In this document: positions 1 through 6,083 of the stretch, one piece after another | Position numbering within the stretch: the stretch's first letter is position 1 | How the letters are laid out: each line of letters begins with the position of its first letter | Source: Comamonadaceae bacterium | GTDB lineage: Bacteria > Pseudomonadota > Gammaproteobacteria > Burkholderiales > Burkholderiaceae_C | DNA length: 6,083 nucleotides | NCBI GenBank assembly: GCA_947374105.1 | Contig: CANCAO010000112.1 | Coordinates: forward strand, 1-6,083 | Reading direction: 5' to 3' | Notes under the pieces: generated by a model | The model's input: the letters and a program-made list of their open reading frames with translations, nothing else | The model's database searches: none | Told to the model about the DNA's origin: nothing | Translations under genes and position numbers: made by a program

Positions 1-1655
1 GCAAGGTGGACTTGATCTACATCGACCCGCCGTTTGACAGCAAGGCCGACTACCGCACCAAGGTCACGCTACCGGGCGTGGAGCTGGAGCAAAAGCCCTC
101 GGTCATTGAGCAGTTCGCCTACTCCGACACCTGGAGCGACGGCACGGCCTCGTACCTCGCCATGATCACGCCGCGTTTGATCCTGATGCGCGAACTGCTG
201 GCCGACACTGGCTCGATCTATGTGCATCTGGATTGGCATGTGGGGCATTACGTGAAGCTGATCCTTGACGAAGTATTTGGTAAGCGACTACTAAGAAATG
301 AAATCGTCTGGTGCTACAACGGTCCAGGTTCGCCTGGGATGCGGCAGTTCAACCGCAAGCACGACACGATCTACTGGTATTCAAAGAGCGAAAACTGGAC
401 GTTCAATGACAAAGACATTCGTACAGCTCACAGTGGAAAAACACTAGAGAACTTCAAAGTTGGACTTGCAGGCTCCGGCTTCATATCTGAAAACTACGAC
501 TTGGCATCCGAGGGAAAAATACCCGAGTCTTGGTGGAATATGGCTATCGCTGGTCGCTATCCAATCGATGGCGTGAAACGCGTTGGATATGACACCGAAA
601 AGCCTCTTCCATTATTGGAACGAATCATCAAAGCTTCCTCTAACAAAGGGGGGTTGGTTGCTGATTTCAATGGAGGCTCTGGAACCACAGCCTTTGTCGC
701 CGAAAAACTCGGTCGCCGCTGGATCACCACCGACCTCGGCAAGCCCGCCTGCATGATCATGCGCAAGCGGCTGATCGACCAGGATGCCAAGCCCTTTCTC
801 TATCAGGCCATTGGCGACTATCAGGTGGAGGCGGCCAAGGCCACGCTGGGGCGGGACTTTCGCATTGGCGATTTGTCGCAGATCGTGCTCTCGCTCTATG
901 GCGCGCTGCCCTTGCCGGTGGATGTGAACCCGCAGCGCAATCTGGGGCAGATCGCGGGCATGGACTTGGGTGGCAACATGGGCAAGCGGGGCGGCAGCAA
1001 GACGCTGGTGCTGGCCGATTCGCCCAACAAACTCACAGGTATGGCCACGCTCAAGAAGGCGGTTGCGCAGCGCGACAACCTGCTGGGCGGCTGGGACCGC
1101 GTGGTGGTGCTGGGCTGGAACTTCGAGCCCTCCATTGGCGAAACCATCACCGCGCTGAACGATTCGCGGCTGGAGGTGCTGGTGATTCCGCCCGACCTGA
1201 TGGACCGGCTCAAGAAAAAAGGCGGGCTGGACAAGCTGCGCGGGCAGGTGCGATTTTCAAGTCTGCAATACCTGACGATTCACCCCATTGAGCGCAAGGC
1301 TCTTGCACAAGCGAATGGCGACCAAGAGACACTGACGGTCAAGCTCAAGAACTACGTGCTGCTCTCACCCGAAGCCATCAACCTGGACGATGCCAACCGC
1401 GCCAAGCTGCAAGCCGTGGCCAACGCCGAGCCACTGGCCTTGATCGAATACTGGGCGGTAGACCCTGACTACGACGGCAAGGTGTTCCGCTCGGTCTGGC
1501 AAGACTACCGGGGCAACACCGCCAACGATGCCGACGCGCTGCGCGTGGTGACGCAGGCGGTGGTGAACGTGCGCCACAAGGACGGCCCGCGCAAGGTGTG
1601 CGTGCGGGTCGTTGATCTGTTTGGTTTTGAAGCCGAGGTAGTGACCGCTATCTGA
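1..1655 (+). CDS. mod: Type III-like Mod: beta-class DNA (adenine-N6) methyltransferase, 5' partial
   Basis: This is the modification (and target-recognition) subunit expected to methylate adenine in the site recognised by the Res partner downstream. The reading frame is open to the left edge (codon AAG at 3-5), so the N-terminus is missing; numbering here counts from the GTG at 6. Motif IV, the catalytic DPPF, is at residues 7-10. A variable target-recognition region spans about 90-195. It is followed by a motif X-like [14 protein letters not shown] (199-212), motif [10 protein letters not shown] (220-228) and an acidic motif II (TTDLG, D243). The order IV-TRD-X-I defines the beta class used by Type III Mod proteins. 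A C-terminal region of about 280 residues follows, ending in a [20 protein letters not shown] segment (483-502), possibly for Res contact (inference). Oddities: motif I has N222 where the family usually has F, and residues about 119-218 are encoded by AT-richer DNA. An orphan methyltransferase is unlikely because res is nearby. Confidence 0.9.
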   Translation, partial: KVDLIYIDPPFDSKADYRTKVTLPGVELEQKPSVIEQFAYSDTWSDGTASYLAMITPRLILMRELLADTGSIYVHLDWHVGHYVKLILDEVFGKRLLRNEIVWCYNGPGSPGMRQFNRKHDTIYWYSKSENWTFNDKDIRTAHSGKTLENFKVGLAGSGFISENYDLASEGKIPESWWNMAIAGRYPIDGVKRVGYDTEKPLPLLERIIKASSNKGGLVADFNGGSGTTAFVAEKLGRRWITTDLGKPACMIMRKRLIDQDAKPFLYQAIGDYQVEAAKATLGRDFRIGDLSQIVLSLYGALPLPVDVNPQRNLGQIAGMDLGGNMGKRGGSKTLVLADSPNKLTGMATLKKAVAQRDNLLGGWDRVVVLGWNFEPSIGETITALNDSRLEVLVIPPDLMDRLKKKGGLDKLRGQVRFSSLQYLTIHPIERKALAQANGDQETLTVKLKNYVLLSPEAINLDDANRAKLQAVANAEPLALIEYWAVDPDYDGKVFRSVWQDYRGNTANDADALRVVTQAVVNVRHKDGPRKVCVRVVDLFGFEAEVVTAI

Positions 1656-1706
1656 ACTTCAACCAGCCACTAGTGCCGAAAACCAAATTTTTAACTGGTA
1701 AAGACG

Positions 1707-1712
1707 AAAGGA
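1707..1712 (+). promoter_or_regulatory. Ribosome binding site deciding the start of the 67-aa gene
   Basis: AAAGGA lies 5 nt before the ATG at 1718, while the upstream GTG at 1673 has no comparable purine-rich stretch. This decides the start in favour of 1718. Confidence 0.7.
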
Positions 1713-1717
1713 AATTT

Positions 1718-1921
1718 ATGACCGATGAAACTTATTCCACCTATTTTGTGAACCGCAACGGTGATTCTCTCGGGACTGCACCTGGGCTGCTACCGATACC
1801 TTTGCGTCAGGGAATGGAAATCACCATTCACAGTCACACCGGGACATTCACCGTTGTTAATTGGCGCTTTCATCACGGGCATCCAGATGAAAACGCCGGG
1901 CTCACGATCATAGTGGAGTGA
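1718..1921 (+). CDS. Small hypothetical protein (67 aa) downstream of mod
   Basis: I do not recognise this protein family with certainty. The frame also allows a GTG start at 1673, but the ATG at 1718 is preceded by a near-ideal ribosome binding site (AAAGGA, about 5 nt away), so the 67-aa form is preferred. The protein begins MTDETYSTYFVNRNGDS, has no membrane segment or signal peptide, and looks beta-strand rich: ITIHSHTGTFTVVNW followed by RFHHGHPDENAGLTIIVE at the C-terminus. The histidine cluster (HSH, then HHGH) could bind metal, but that is only a guess. It starts 62 nt after the mod stop on the same strand, so it could be cotranscribed with mod. Its base composition is AT-richer than mod and res, in line with a separate origin. 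Realness is supported by the ribosome binding site and the ordered sequence; function is unknown. Confidence 0.7.
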   Translation: MTDETYSTYFVNRNGDSLGTAPGLLPIPLRQGMEITIHSHTGTFTVVNWRFHHGHPDENAGLTIIVE

Positions 1922-1975
1922 TTCCCGCTTAAGCGTAGTGTGCCTTGACCCGGATGGACAAGCGTTTACCTGAGT
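1922..1975. other. Convergent intergenic gap with a 10-bp palindrome
   Basis: The + strand 67-aa gene and the - strand 64-aa gene converge here with 54 nt between their stop codons. The only structure seen is the perfect palindrome CGCTTAAGCG at 1926-1935. Its stem is only three base pairs around a TTAA loop and no U-tract follows, so I do not call it a terminator. Confidence 0.4.
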
Positions 1976-2170
1976 TCAATGCGTTGCCGTATGCCGAGCA
2001 TAGTTCTCAGGAAAACGCTGGGCGATTTCCTGCTTGCTCTGCCTCAGCAATTCGATTTCGAATGGTGTCAGCCGTCTCAGTTCGGGCGAGGTACCGAGCT
2101 TCTGATTCAGTAAGCGCGTCGAAGGCGTGAGCGAATCGTCCAATCCACCAGTTTTCAAGTTCTGTTCCAT
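1976..2170 (-). CDS. Small hypothetical protein (64 aa), last gene of the antitoxin/toxin block
   Basis: Unrecognised small soluble protein beginning MEQNLKTGGLDDSLTPSTRLLNQK, with a central LRRLTPFEIELLRQSKQEIAQ stretch (about residues 32-52) that looks like a charged amphipathic helix. There is no signal peptide or membrane segment. The ATG at 2170 has an AAGG ribosome binding site about 6 nt upstream and lies 37 nt downstream of the higA-like stop, so it is probably the fourth gene of the same - strand transcript. A second frame overlaps it (2192-2007, 61 codons, TTG start) but lacks a ribosome binding site and is judged less likely. The C-terminal tail RFPENYARHTATH looks less ordered than the rest, so the 3' end may have been altered at a junction (inference). 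No function is assigned. Confidence 0.55.
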   Translation of the reverse strand: MEQNLKTGGLDDSLTPSTRLLNQKLGTSPELRRLTPFEIELLRQSKQEIAQRFPENYARHTATH

Positions 2171-2207
2171 GTTTAACCTTCAATTCATGCAAGCGCTCGG
2201 GCGACGA

Positions 2208-2486
2208 TCAGGCCACCGCCAAGCGCTGCACGAGTGGGCGCGGCCGCTGCGCGGCCTGCCACAGGTCATAGGCACTTTGCATGCCCAGCCACAGTTCCGC
2301 ACTGGTGCCCAGCAAGTCCGACAGGCGCAGCGCCATGTCGGCAGAAATGCCAGCGTGCCCATGCAGGATGCGCGACAGGTAGGCACGGGTCACGCCCAGC
2401 AAGGCCGCCGCCTGCGTGACGCTGACATCGGCCAGCCACTCATGCAGCACTGTGCCGGGATGGGGAGGGTTATGCATACGGCTCAT
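2208..2486 (-). CDS. higA: HigA-type XRE-family antitoxin, without an adjacent HigB
   Basis: A 92-aa DNA-binding antitoxin of the HigA addiction-module family. The N-terminus HNPPHPGTVLHEWL (residues 5-18) is the typical HigA opening. A helix-turn-helix follows at about 23-44, with TQAAALLGVTRAYLSRILHG reading as the scaffold and recognition helices. The conserved tail of the family (DLLGTSAELWLGMQSAYDLW, 57-76) is present. The ATG at 2486 has an AGAGG ribosome binding site 6 nt upstream, which supports this start over the internal Met4. In classical loci higB lies directly before higA. Here that position is held by the RelE/ParE toxin, whose stop is 39 nt upstream. It may therefore serve as a second antitoxin or transcriptional regulator for that toxin, or be an orphan. 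In the cytoplasm it would bind operator DNA and possibly the toxin. The gene looks intact. Confidence 0.88.
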   Translation of the reverse strand: MSRMHNPPHPGTVLHEWLADVSVTQAAALLGVTRAYLSRILHGHAGISADMALRLSDLLGTSAELWLGMQSAYDLWQAAQRPRPLVQRLAVA

Positions 2487-2525
2487 GATGTGCCTCTTTC
2501 AGAAATCAATATTCGCACATCTATT

Positions 2526-2807
2526 TCACCGCTTCAAATCCCGGTAGAAATTCTCGTGCGGCCCCAGGGCTTCCAGGTAAACCAGGCGCACTTCGTCCTC
2601 TCGGGTGTAACCCAGCAGGTACGACTGCCCCTGGCTGCGAAATTTGTGTACCCACAACTGGGCCAGGTCGCCCTTTTTCCGCTCCCCTACATCGGGGTTG
2701 TCTGCCACGGTGGCGACTGCAGCATCGGTGTCGGCAATCAGCGTGGCGTTGATCAGCTTTTTGTAAACGCGGGCAAAGCGCCGCGTTTGCTGCACTTGCC
2801 AGCTCAT
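2526..2807 (-). CDS. RelE/ParE-family toxin of a type II toxin-antitoxin system
   Basis: A 93-aa basic protein of the RelE/ParE superfamily. The start MSWQVQQTRRFARVYKKL (1-18) forms the usual N-terminal helix with alternating Arg/Lys. The middle has NPDVGERKKGDLAQLWVHKF (37-56), where the family places the core beta-sheet and basic active-site residues, including K45 and R57. The end is LGPHENFYRDLKR (81-93), a C-terminal motif seen in many RelE-like toxins. RelE-like members cleave ribosome-bound mRNA and ParE-like members poison gyrase; the sequence alone does not settle which applies. The ATG overlaps the stop of the upstream ParD-like antitoxin by ATGA (2804-2807), so the two should be translationally coupled, with antitoxin made first. 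No frameshift or truncation is seen, so it is probably active. Confidence 0.88.
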   Translation of the reverse strand: MSWQVQQTRRFARVYKKLINATLIADTDAAVATVADNPDVGERKKGDLAQLWVHKFRSQGQSYLLGYTREDEVRLVYLEALGPHENFYRDLKR

Positions 2808-3058
2808 GCCTGCGTGGCACGGGTGCGGCTGCGAGGCAGACTACGAGGCACAAAAGGCGTGCTGTCTTCACGCGGCTCGGCCAGGCTCATCAGGCTTTCG
2901 GCAATGAAGGAGGCGGGCAGGTCGGGGTTGTCCAGCGCGGCACGGCCCACTTTGGCCCAGAACTCCACCTGCCCCTGCACGGTGCGGAATTCCGCCTTGG
3001 CGGCGGTGCGGGCAGCGCTGATCAAAGACTCGTCGATGCGCATGGAAACGGTGGACAT
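2804..3058 (-). CDS. ParD-like ribbon-helix-helix antitoxin
   Basis: An 84-aa antitoxin that should neutralise the overlapping RelE/ParE toxin and repress their shared promoter. The N-terminus STVSMRIDESLISAARTAA (2-20) is a classic ribbon-helix-helix: a short beta-strand with alternating Val/Met/Arg followed by a helix. Then comes EFRTVQGQVEFWAKVGRAAL (23-42), a stretch typical of the ParD-like antitoxin family (the Pfam ParD_like type, from memory). The Pro/Arg-rich tail (64-84) is likely disordered until it wraps the toxin. The frame can be extended to 3082, but the ATG at 3058 gives the canonical MSTVSMRIDE start and has an AAAGG ribosome binding site 6 nt upstream. It is the first gene of the - strand block, 89 bp from the divergent res start. 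Confidence 0.88.
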   Translation of the reverse strand: MSTVSMRIDESLISAARTAAKAEFRTVQGQVEFWAKVGRAALDNPDLPASFIAESLMSLAEPREDSTPFVPRSLPRSRTRATQA

Positions 3059-3061
3059 GGT

Positions 3062-3091
3062 TTGCCTTTCATGAATTACCACAATTGTAGT
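3062..3091 (+). promoter_or_regulatory. Weak candidate promoter for res
   Basis: TTGCCT (3062-3067) and TGTAGT (3086-3091) are separated by 18 nt, each a 4/6 match to the sigma-70 consensus. If real, its -10 box overlaps the -10 box of the divergent antitoxin promoter. No better + strand promoter is visible between 3059 and 3147. Confidence 0.22.
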
Positions 3092-3098
3092 CAGCTAC
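3081..3098. promoter_or_regulatory. Candidate operator: two overlapping palindromes over the -10 box
   Basis: ACAATTGT (3081-3088) is a perfect 8-bp palindrome that covers five of the six bases of the -10 box of the antitoxin promoter. Directly beside it, GTAGTCAGCTAC (3087-3098) is an inverted repeat of four bases around a 4-nt centre. Ribbon-helix-helix antitoxins commonly bind short palindromes at this place, so these are the best operator candidates. Binding here would also lie within the region upstream of res. Confidence 0.4.
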
Positions 3099-3112
3099 TT
3101 CGGCCATCGCAA
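3084..3112 (-). promoter_or_regulatory. Sigma-70 promoter of the toxin-antitoxin block
   Basis: On the - strand, TTGCGA (3112-3107) is followed after exactly 17 nt by TACAAT (3089-3084), a 4/6 and 5/6 match to the -35 and -10 consensus. Transcription would begin around 3077 and leave a short leader before the antitoxin ATG at 3058. Confidence 0.55.
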
Positions 3113-3147
3113 GGGCTTCCATTTCAAACCACAGGGACAGACAAGTC

Positions 3148-6083
3148 ATGACTGACGCAGACCACCAACTCGCCCTCTCCGCCGGCCTCACCGCCAAGAC
3201 CCAGCAGCTTTGCCTGGGGTTGGAGTCGGGGGCGGCGGACATTCTGGAACTGGTCACGCCCACCACCGCCGAGCTGCTGATGTGGTGGTTTGGTGAAGAC
3301 ATGGTGATGGCGCGTGGCGCATTGAACTTTCATGCGGGGCAGAAGCAGGCCCTTCTCAACGCCATCGTGGCGCATGAGGTGATGGGCAAAGACCACGCGC
3401 ATTGGTCTTTGCTGGACTTGTACAAGGCTGCTGCGCCGGATGCGCTGCTGGTGGGTACGCGGCTAAACGAAGTAGCTCAGGCCAAACACGCGCACCCCAA
3501 ATACTGTTTGAAGATGGCCACGGGCACAGGTAAGACCTGGGTGCTGCAAGCGCTGCTGATCTGGCAAATGCTGAACAAGACGGCGGCGTTGACCGAGGGC
3601 TTGGACGATGCGCGCTTCACCCGGCAGTTCATGGTGGTGGCGCCGGGCTTGATTGTTTACGAGCGGCTGCTGGATGCGTTTTGCGGCAAGCTGCTGGCAG
3701 GCGGCAACGGTTCGCGTGACTTTGCCACCTCAGACATGGCGCAGTTCGCCGACCTGTTCATCCCCGAGACGCACCGCGAAGCGGTGTTTGCCTTTGTGCG
3801 CGGCAATGTGTGCGCCAAGTCTGAGATTGGTTTGAAGGCCACGGGCAACGGCATGATTGCCATCACCAACTGGCACTTGCTGGCCGAGGGCGATGCACCC
3901 GAGGCCGTGGAAGAAGTGAACGCACCCGGCGCACCGCTGGACCCGCAGCAGGTGATCGACGCGGTGCTGCCGCTCACACCGGGCCGCGCCACAGGCAACA
4001 GCCTGGACGTGCTGGACAGGCGCTATGCGCGGGGCAATGTGTTGGAGTTTCTGGCCGGGCTGCCGGAGTTGATGGTGTTCAACGACGAGGCTCACCACAT
4101 CCACGAGTTCAAACGCGAGGGCGAGACGACCGAGGTGGAGTGGCAAAAGAGCCTGAGCCGCATTGCCGAGCCCAAGGGCAGGCGCTTTGTGCAGGTGGAT
4201 TTTTCGGCCACGCCTTACAACGATGTGGGCAGTGGCAAGAACAAGCGCAAGCTGTACTTTCCGCACATCATCACCGACTTTGATTTGAAAAACGCCATGC
4301 GCGCCGGGCTGGTGAAGTCGCTGGTACTGGACCGGCGCAAGGAAATCGGCGCACTGCCGCTGGAGTTCAAGGCCGAGCGCGACGAGGCGGGCAAACCGGC
4401 CTTGAGCGAAGGCCAGCGCGTGATGCTGCGGGCGGGTTTGAAGAAGCTGCGCAAGCTCGAAGCCGACTTTGCGCGGATCGACCCCACGCGCCACCCCAAG
4501 ATGCTGGTGGTGTGCGAAGACACCACCGTGTCGCCGCTGGTGGCCGCGTTCTTGCAGGAGCAAGAGGGGCTGGGGATTGATGAGGTGATGACGATTGACT
4601 CGGGCAAGAAGGCCGAGTTGGGCGAGAAAGACTGGGCACCCGTGCGCGAACGGCTGTTCAGCGTGGACAAGCACGCCACGCCGCGCGTGATTGTGAGCGT
4701 GCTGATGCTGCGCGAAGGCTTTGACGTGAACAACATTTGCGTCATCGTGCCGCTGCGCTCATCGCAAGCGCAGATTTTGCTGGAGCAGACCATCGGCCGG
4801 GGCTTGCGGCTGATGTGGCGTGATGCGGAGTACAGCGACCTCAAGCGCGAGAACCGTGAGCGCATCAACGCGGGACAGGAGCCGGGCAGCCTGCTCGATG
4901 TGTTGTCCATCGTGGAGCACCCGGCCTTTCAGTCGTTCCAAGATCAACTAATAGCCGAAGGTTTGCCATTTATAGTGGGAAACGAAACAGACGATAGCAA
5001 TGCCGCTGGCGACATGCTTCCTGCTGAGCTACGCGAAGGCTTCGAGGCGTTTGACTTTGGCATTCCGTTCATCCTGCAAGAAGCCGACGAACTGCGCGAC
5101 CACCACCCGCTTGACGTTGGTGTCCTGCCCGCCTTCACCGCCATGACGCCCGCGCAATTGACCGGGCTGCTGGGCCAGGGCGACACCTTCATTTCGCAAG
5201 ACCTGCAAAGCGCCACGCTGTTTGGCGACTACCGGGTGGACGGCGCGGTGATGAACGTGGGCGGCTACAACGACTACCTGGCACGGCTCACGCGGCGCAT
5301 CAGCCAAGCGCTGAGTTCTGATTTGCCCAAGGGCAACAAGGTCGCCACACATCTGGCCAAGCCGTACTTACAGGTGAACACGGCCGAACTCACCGGCTGG
5401 ATTGACGACTACATCTGGACGCAACTGTTCGGGCAGACGTTCAACCCGCTGGATGATTCCTTTGGGGCAGAAAACTGGCGCGTGCTGTTGCTGCAACCCG
5501 TGGTGAACCACATCACCAAGGTGTTTGCCGTGGCCCTGCTGGATTCAGAACACAAGCATGTAACCGGACAGACCGAGGTACACCAGCGCATGCTCTCCGA
5601 AGTACCCAAGCTGATGATGCGCGAAAGCCATTCGGTGGAGGTGAGCAAGTGCATTTACAAGCGGCTGGGCTGGCCTGCAAAAAGCGGCGGGCTGGAGCGC
5701 ACCTTCATCCACTGGGCGCAGGCCGACACGCAGGTGCAGGCGTTTTGCAAGATCAGCGAAAACCGCCACACCTTTGCCCGGCTGCGCTACGTGAAAGACG
5801 ATGGCTTGCCTGCGTTTTATTCACCCGATTTTTTAGTGCGTACCCAGGGTGTCACGAACGAGGCGATTTACCTCGTGGAAACCAAAGCCGAGCAGCAAAC
5901 CATTCACCCCAACGTGCAGCGCAAACTCAAGGCTGCCATCGCCTGGTGCGAGCGCATCAACGCCCTGCCACCCACGCTGCGCGGCGAACTGCCCTGGCAT
6001 TACGTGCTACTGGGCGAAGCGGCGTTGGAAGAATGGCAGCGCCGGGGCGCACGGCTGGCCGAGCTGCTGGACTACGCCCGGCT
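3148..6083 (+). CDS. res: Type III-like restriction endonuclease subunit Res (DEAH helicase plus PD-(D/E)xK nuclease), 3' partial
   Basis: The restriction subunit that, with Mod, hydrolyses ATP, moves on DNA and cuts unmodified sites. The frame is open from the ATG at 3148 to the right edge, 978 codons without a stop. A Q-motif-like FHAGQKQALL is at 61-70. Walker A is ATGTGKT (124-130), motif II DEAH is at 313-316 (FNDEAHH), motif III SATP at 353-356, motif V REGFDV at 522-527, and motif VI QTIGRGLR at 547-554. A nuclease core follows near the C-terminus: SPDF (D894) and VETK (E911, K913), a PD-16-ExK arrangement. All catalytic residues are present, so it is probably active. Its length already matches Type III Res (about 970 aa in EcoP15I), so only a short tail should be missing. 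The start has AGGGA 10 nt upstream, and no other ATG, GTG or TTG lies between it and the in-frame stop at 3088. Unlike classic loci, mod and res are separated by a toxin-antitoxin block. Residues about 599-618 are encoded by an AT-rich patch. Confidence 0.93.
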   Translation, partial: MTDADHQLALSAGLTAKTQQLCLGLESGAADILELVTPTTAELLMWWFGEDMVMARGALNFHAGQKQALLNAIVAHEVMGKDHAHWSLLDLYKAAAPDALLVGTRLNEVAQAKHAHPKYCLKMATGTGKTWVLQALLIWQMLNKTAALTEGLDDARFTRQFMVVAPGLIVYERLLDAFCGKLLAGGNGSRDFATSDMAQFADLFIPETHREAVFAFVRGNVCAKSEIGLKATGNGMIAITNWHLLAEGDAPEAVEEVNAPGAPLDPQQVIDAVLPLTPGRATGNSLDVLDRRYARGNVLEFLAGLPELMVFNDEAHHIHEFKREGETTEVEWQKSLSRIAEPKGRRFVQVDFSATPYNDVGSGKNKRKLYFPHIITDFDLKNAMRAGLVKSLVLDRRKEIGALPLEFKAERDEAGKPALSEGQRVMLRAGLKKLRKLEADFARIDPTRHPKMLVVCEDTTVSPLVAAFLQEQEGLGIDEVMTIDSGKKAELGEKDWAPVRERLFSVDKHATPRVIVSVLMLREGFDVNNICVIVPLRSSQAQILLEQTIGRGLRLMWRDAEYSDLKRENRERINAGQEPGSLLDVLSIVEHPAFQSFQDQLIAEGLPFIVGNETDDSNAAGDMLPAELREGFEAFDFGIPFILQEADELRDHHPLDVGVLPAFTAMTPAQLTGLLGQGDTFISQDLQSATLFGDYRVDGAVMNVGGYNDYLARLTRRISQALSSDLPKGNKVATHLAKPYLQVNTAELTGWIDDYIWTQLFGQTFNPLDDSFGAENWRVLLLQPVVNHITKVFAVALLDSEHKHVTGQTEVHQRMLSEVPKLMMRESHSVEVSKCIYKRLGWPAKSGGLERTFIHWAQADTQVQAFCKISENRHTFARLRYVKDDGLPAFYSPDFLVRTQGVTNEAIYLVETKAEQQTIHPNVQRKLKAAIAWCERINALPPTLRGELPWHYVLLGEAALEEWQRRGARLAELLDYAR

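Noticed and set aside
648..653. A run of six G just before motif I of mod as a phase-variation tract
   Set aside because: Six bases is short for slipped-strand switching, which usually involves longer homopolymers or multi-copy repeats, and the frame is intact here.
1215..1221. AAAAAAG as a programmed -1 frameshift site in mod
   Set aside because: The codon phase is AAA AAA G, not the A AAA AAG phase needed for slippage. No overlapping downstream frame needs it, and no clear stimulatory structure is seen.
1673..1717. Longer version of the 67-aa protein starting at GTG 1673
   Set aside because: There is no ribosome binding site before the GTG, while the ATG at 1718 has a very good one.
1926..1935. 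CGCTTAAGCG palindrome as a terminator between convergent genes
   Set aside because: The stem would be only about three base pairs with no U-tract, too weak for an intrinsic terminator.
2127..3074. A 315-codon open frame on the + strand across the toxin-antitoxin block
   Set aside because: It runs antisense through four - strand genes, three of them with recognisable families and good ribosome binding sites. Its product is low-order and Arg/Gln-rich, as expected for a shadow frame in GC-rich DNA.
3059..3082. Longer ParD-like antitoxin beginning upstream of 3058
   Set aside because: The extra residues (MVIHERQT) do not fit the family's start and would cover the leader containing the ribosome binding site of the ATG at 3058.
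3730..4674. A 314-codon open frame on the - strand inside res
   Set aside because: It is antisense to the helicase core, where the + strand frame shows all the helicase motifs in order. The His/Gln/Arg-rich product is typical of a GC-driven shadow.

Overview
The window most likely comes from an accessory (defence) region of a GC-rich betaproteobacterium, probably in the Burkholderiales/Comamonadaceae range. This is judged from about 60% GC in the large genes, codon use, and the look of the proteins; the taxon is an inference. No tRNA, rRNA, CRISPR array, transposase or integrase is visible.

The two ends carry the two halves of a Type III-like restriction-modification system, both on the + strand. 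At the left is the 3' part of a beta-class DNA adenine methyltransferase (Mod; the 5' end lies outside the window, stop at 1655). At the right, from 3148 to beyond the window edge, is the restriction subunit (Res). It is a DEAD/DEAH superfamily 2 helicase with intact Walker A, DEAH, SAT and arginine-finger motifs and a C-terminal PD-(D/E)xK nuclease signature. No six-frame stop interrupts it; only the extreme C-terminus appears to be missing.

Between mod and res sit about 1.5 kb that do not belong to the core enzyme. First comes a 67-aa + strand gene of unknown function with a strong ribosome binding site (1718-1921). Then comes a four-gene block on the - strand (3058 down to 1976): a ParD-like ribbon-helix-helix antitoxin, a RelE/ParE-family toxin overlapping it by ATGA, a HigA-type XRE antitoxin with no HigB of its own, and a 64-aa unknown protein. 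A good sigma-70 promoter (TTGCGA-17-TACAAT) drives this block. Its -10 box lies inside the palindrome ACAATTGT, a likely autoregulatory operator. The same 89-bp intergenic region is upstream of res, which is transcribed in the opposite direction.

Working together: Mod would methylate adenine in a short asymmetric site and, with Res, form the restriction complex that translocates along and cuts unmodified invading DNA. The toxin-antitoxin block would add a second addiction layer inside the same locus. Points that merit a second look are the embedded TA cassette, the toxin flanked by two antitoxin-type genes, the shared TA/res control region, and a sharply AT-richer segment (about 46% against 60-63% GC by hand count) covering the target-recognition region of Mod, which suggests specificity exchange by recombination.
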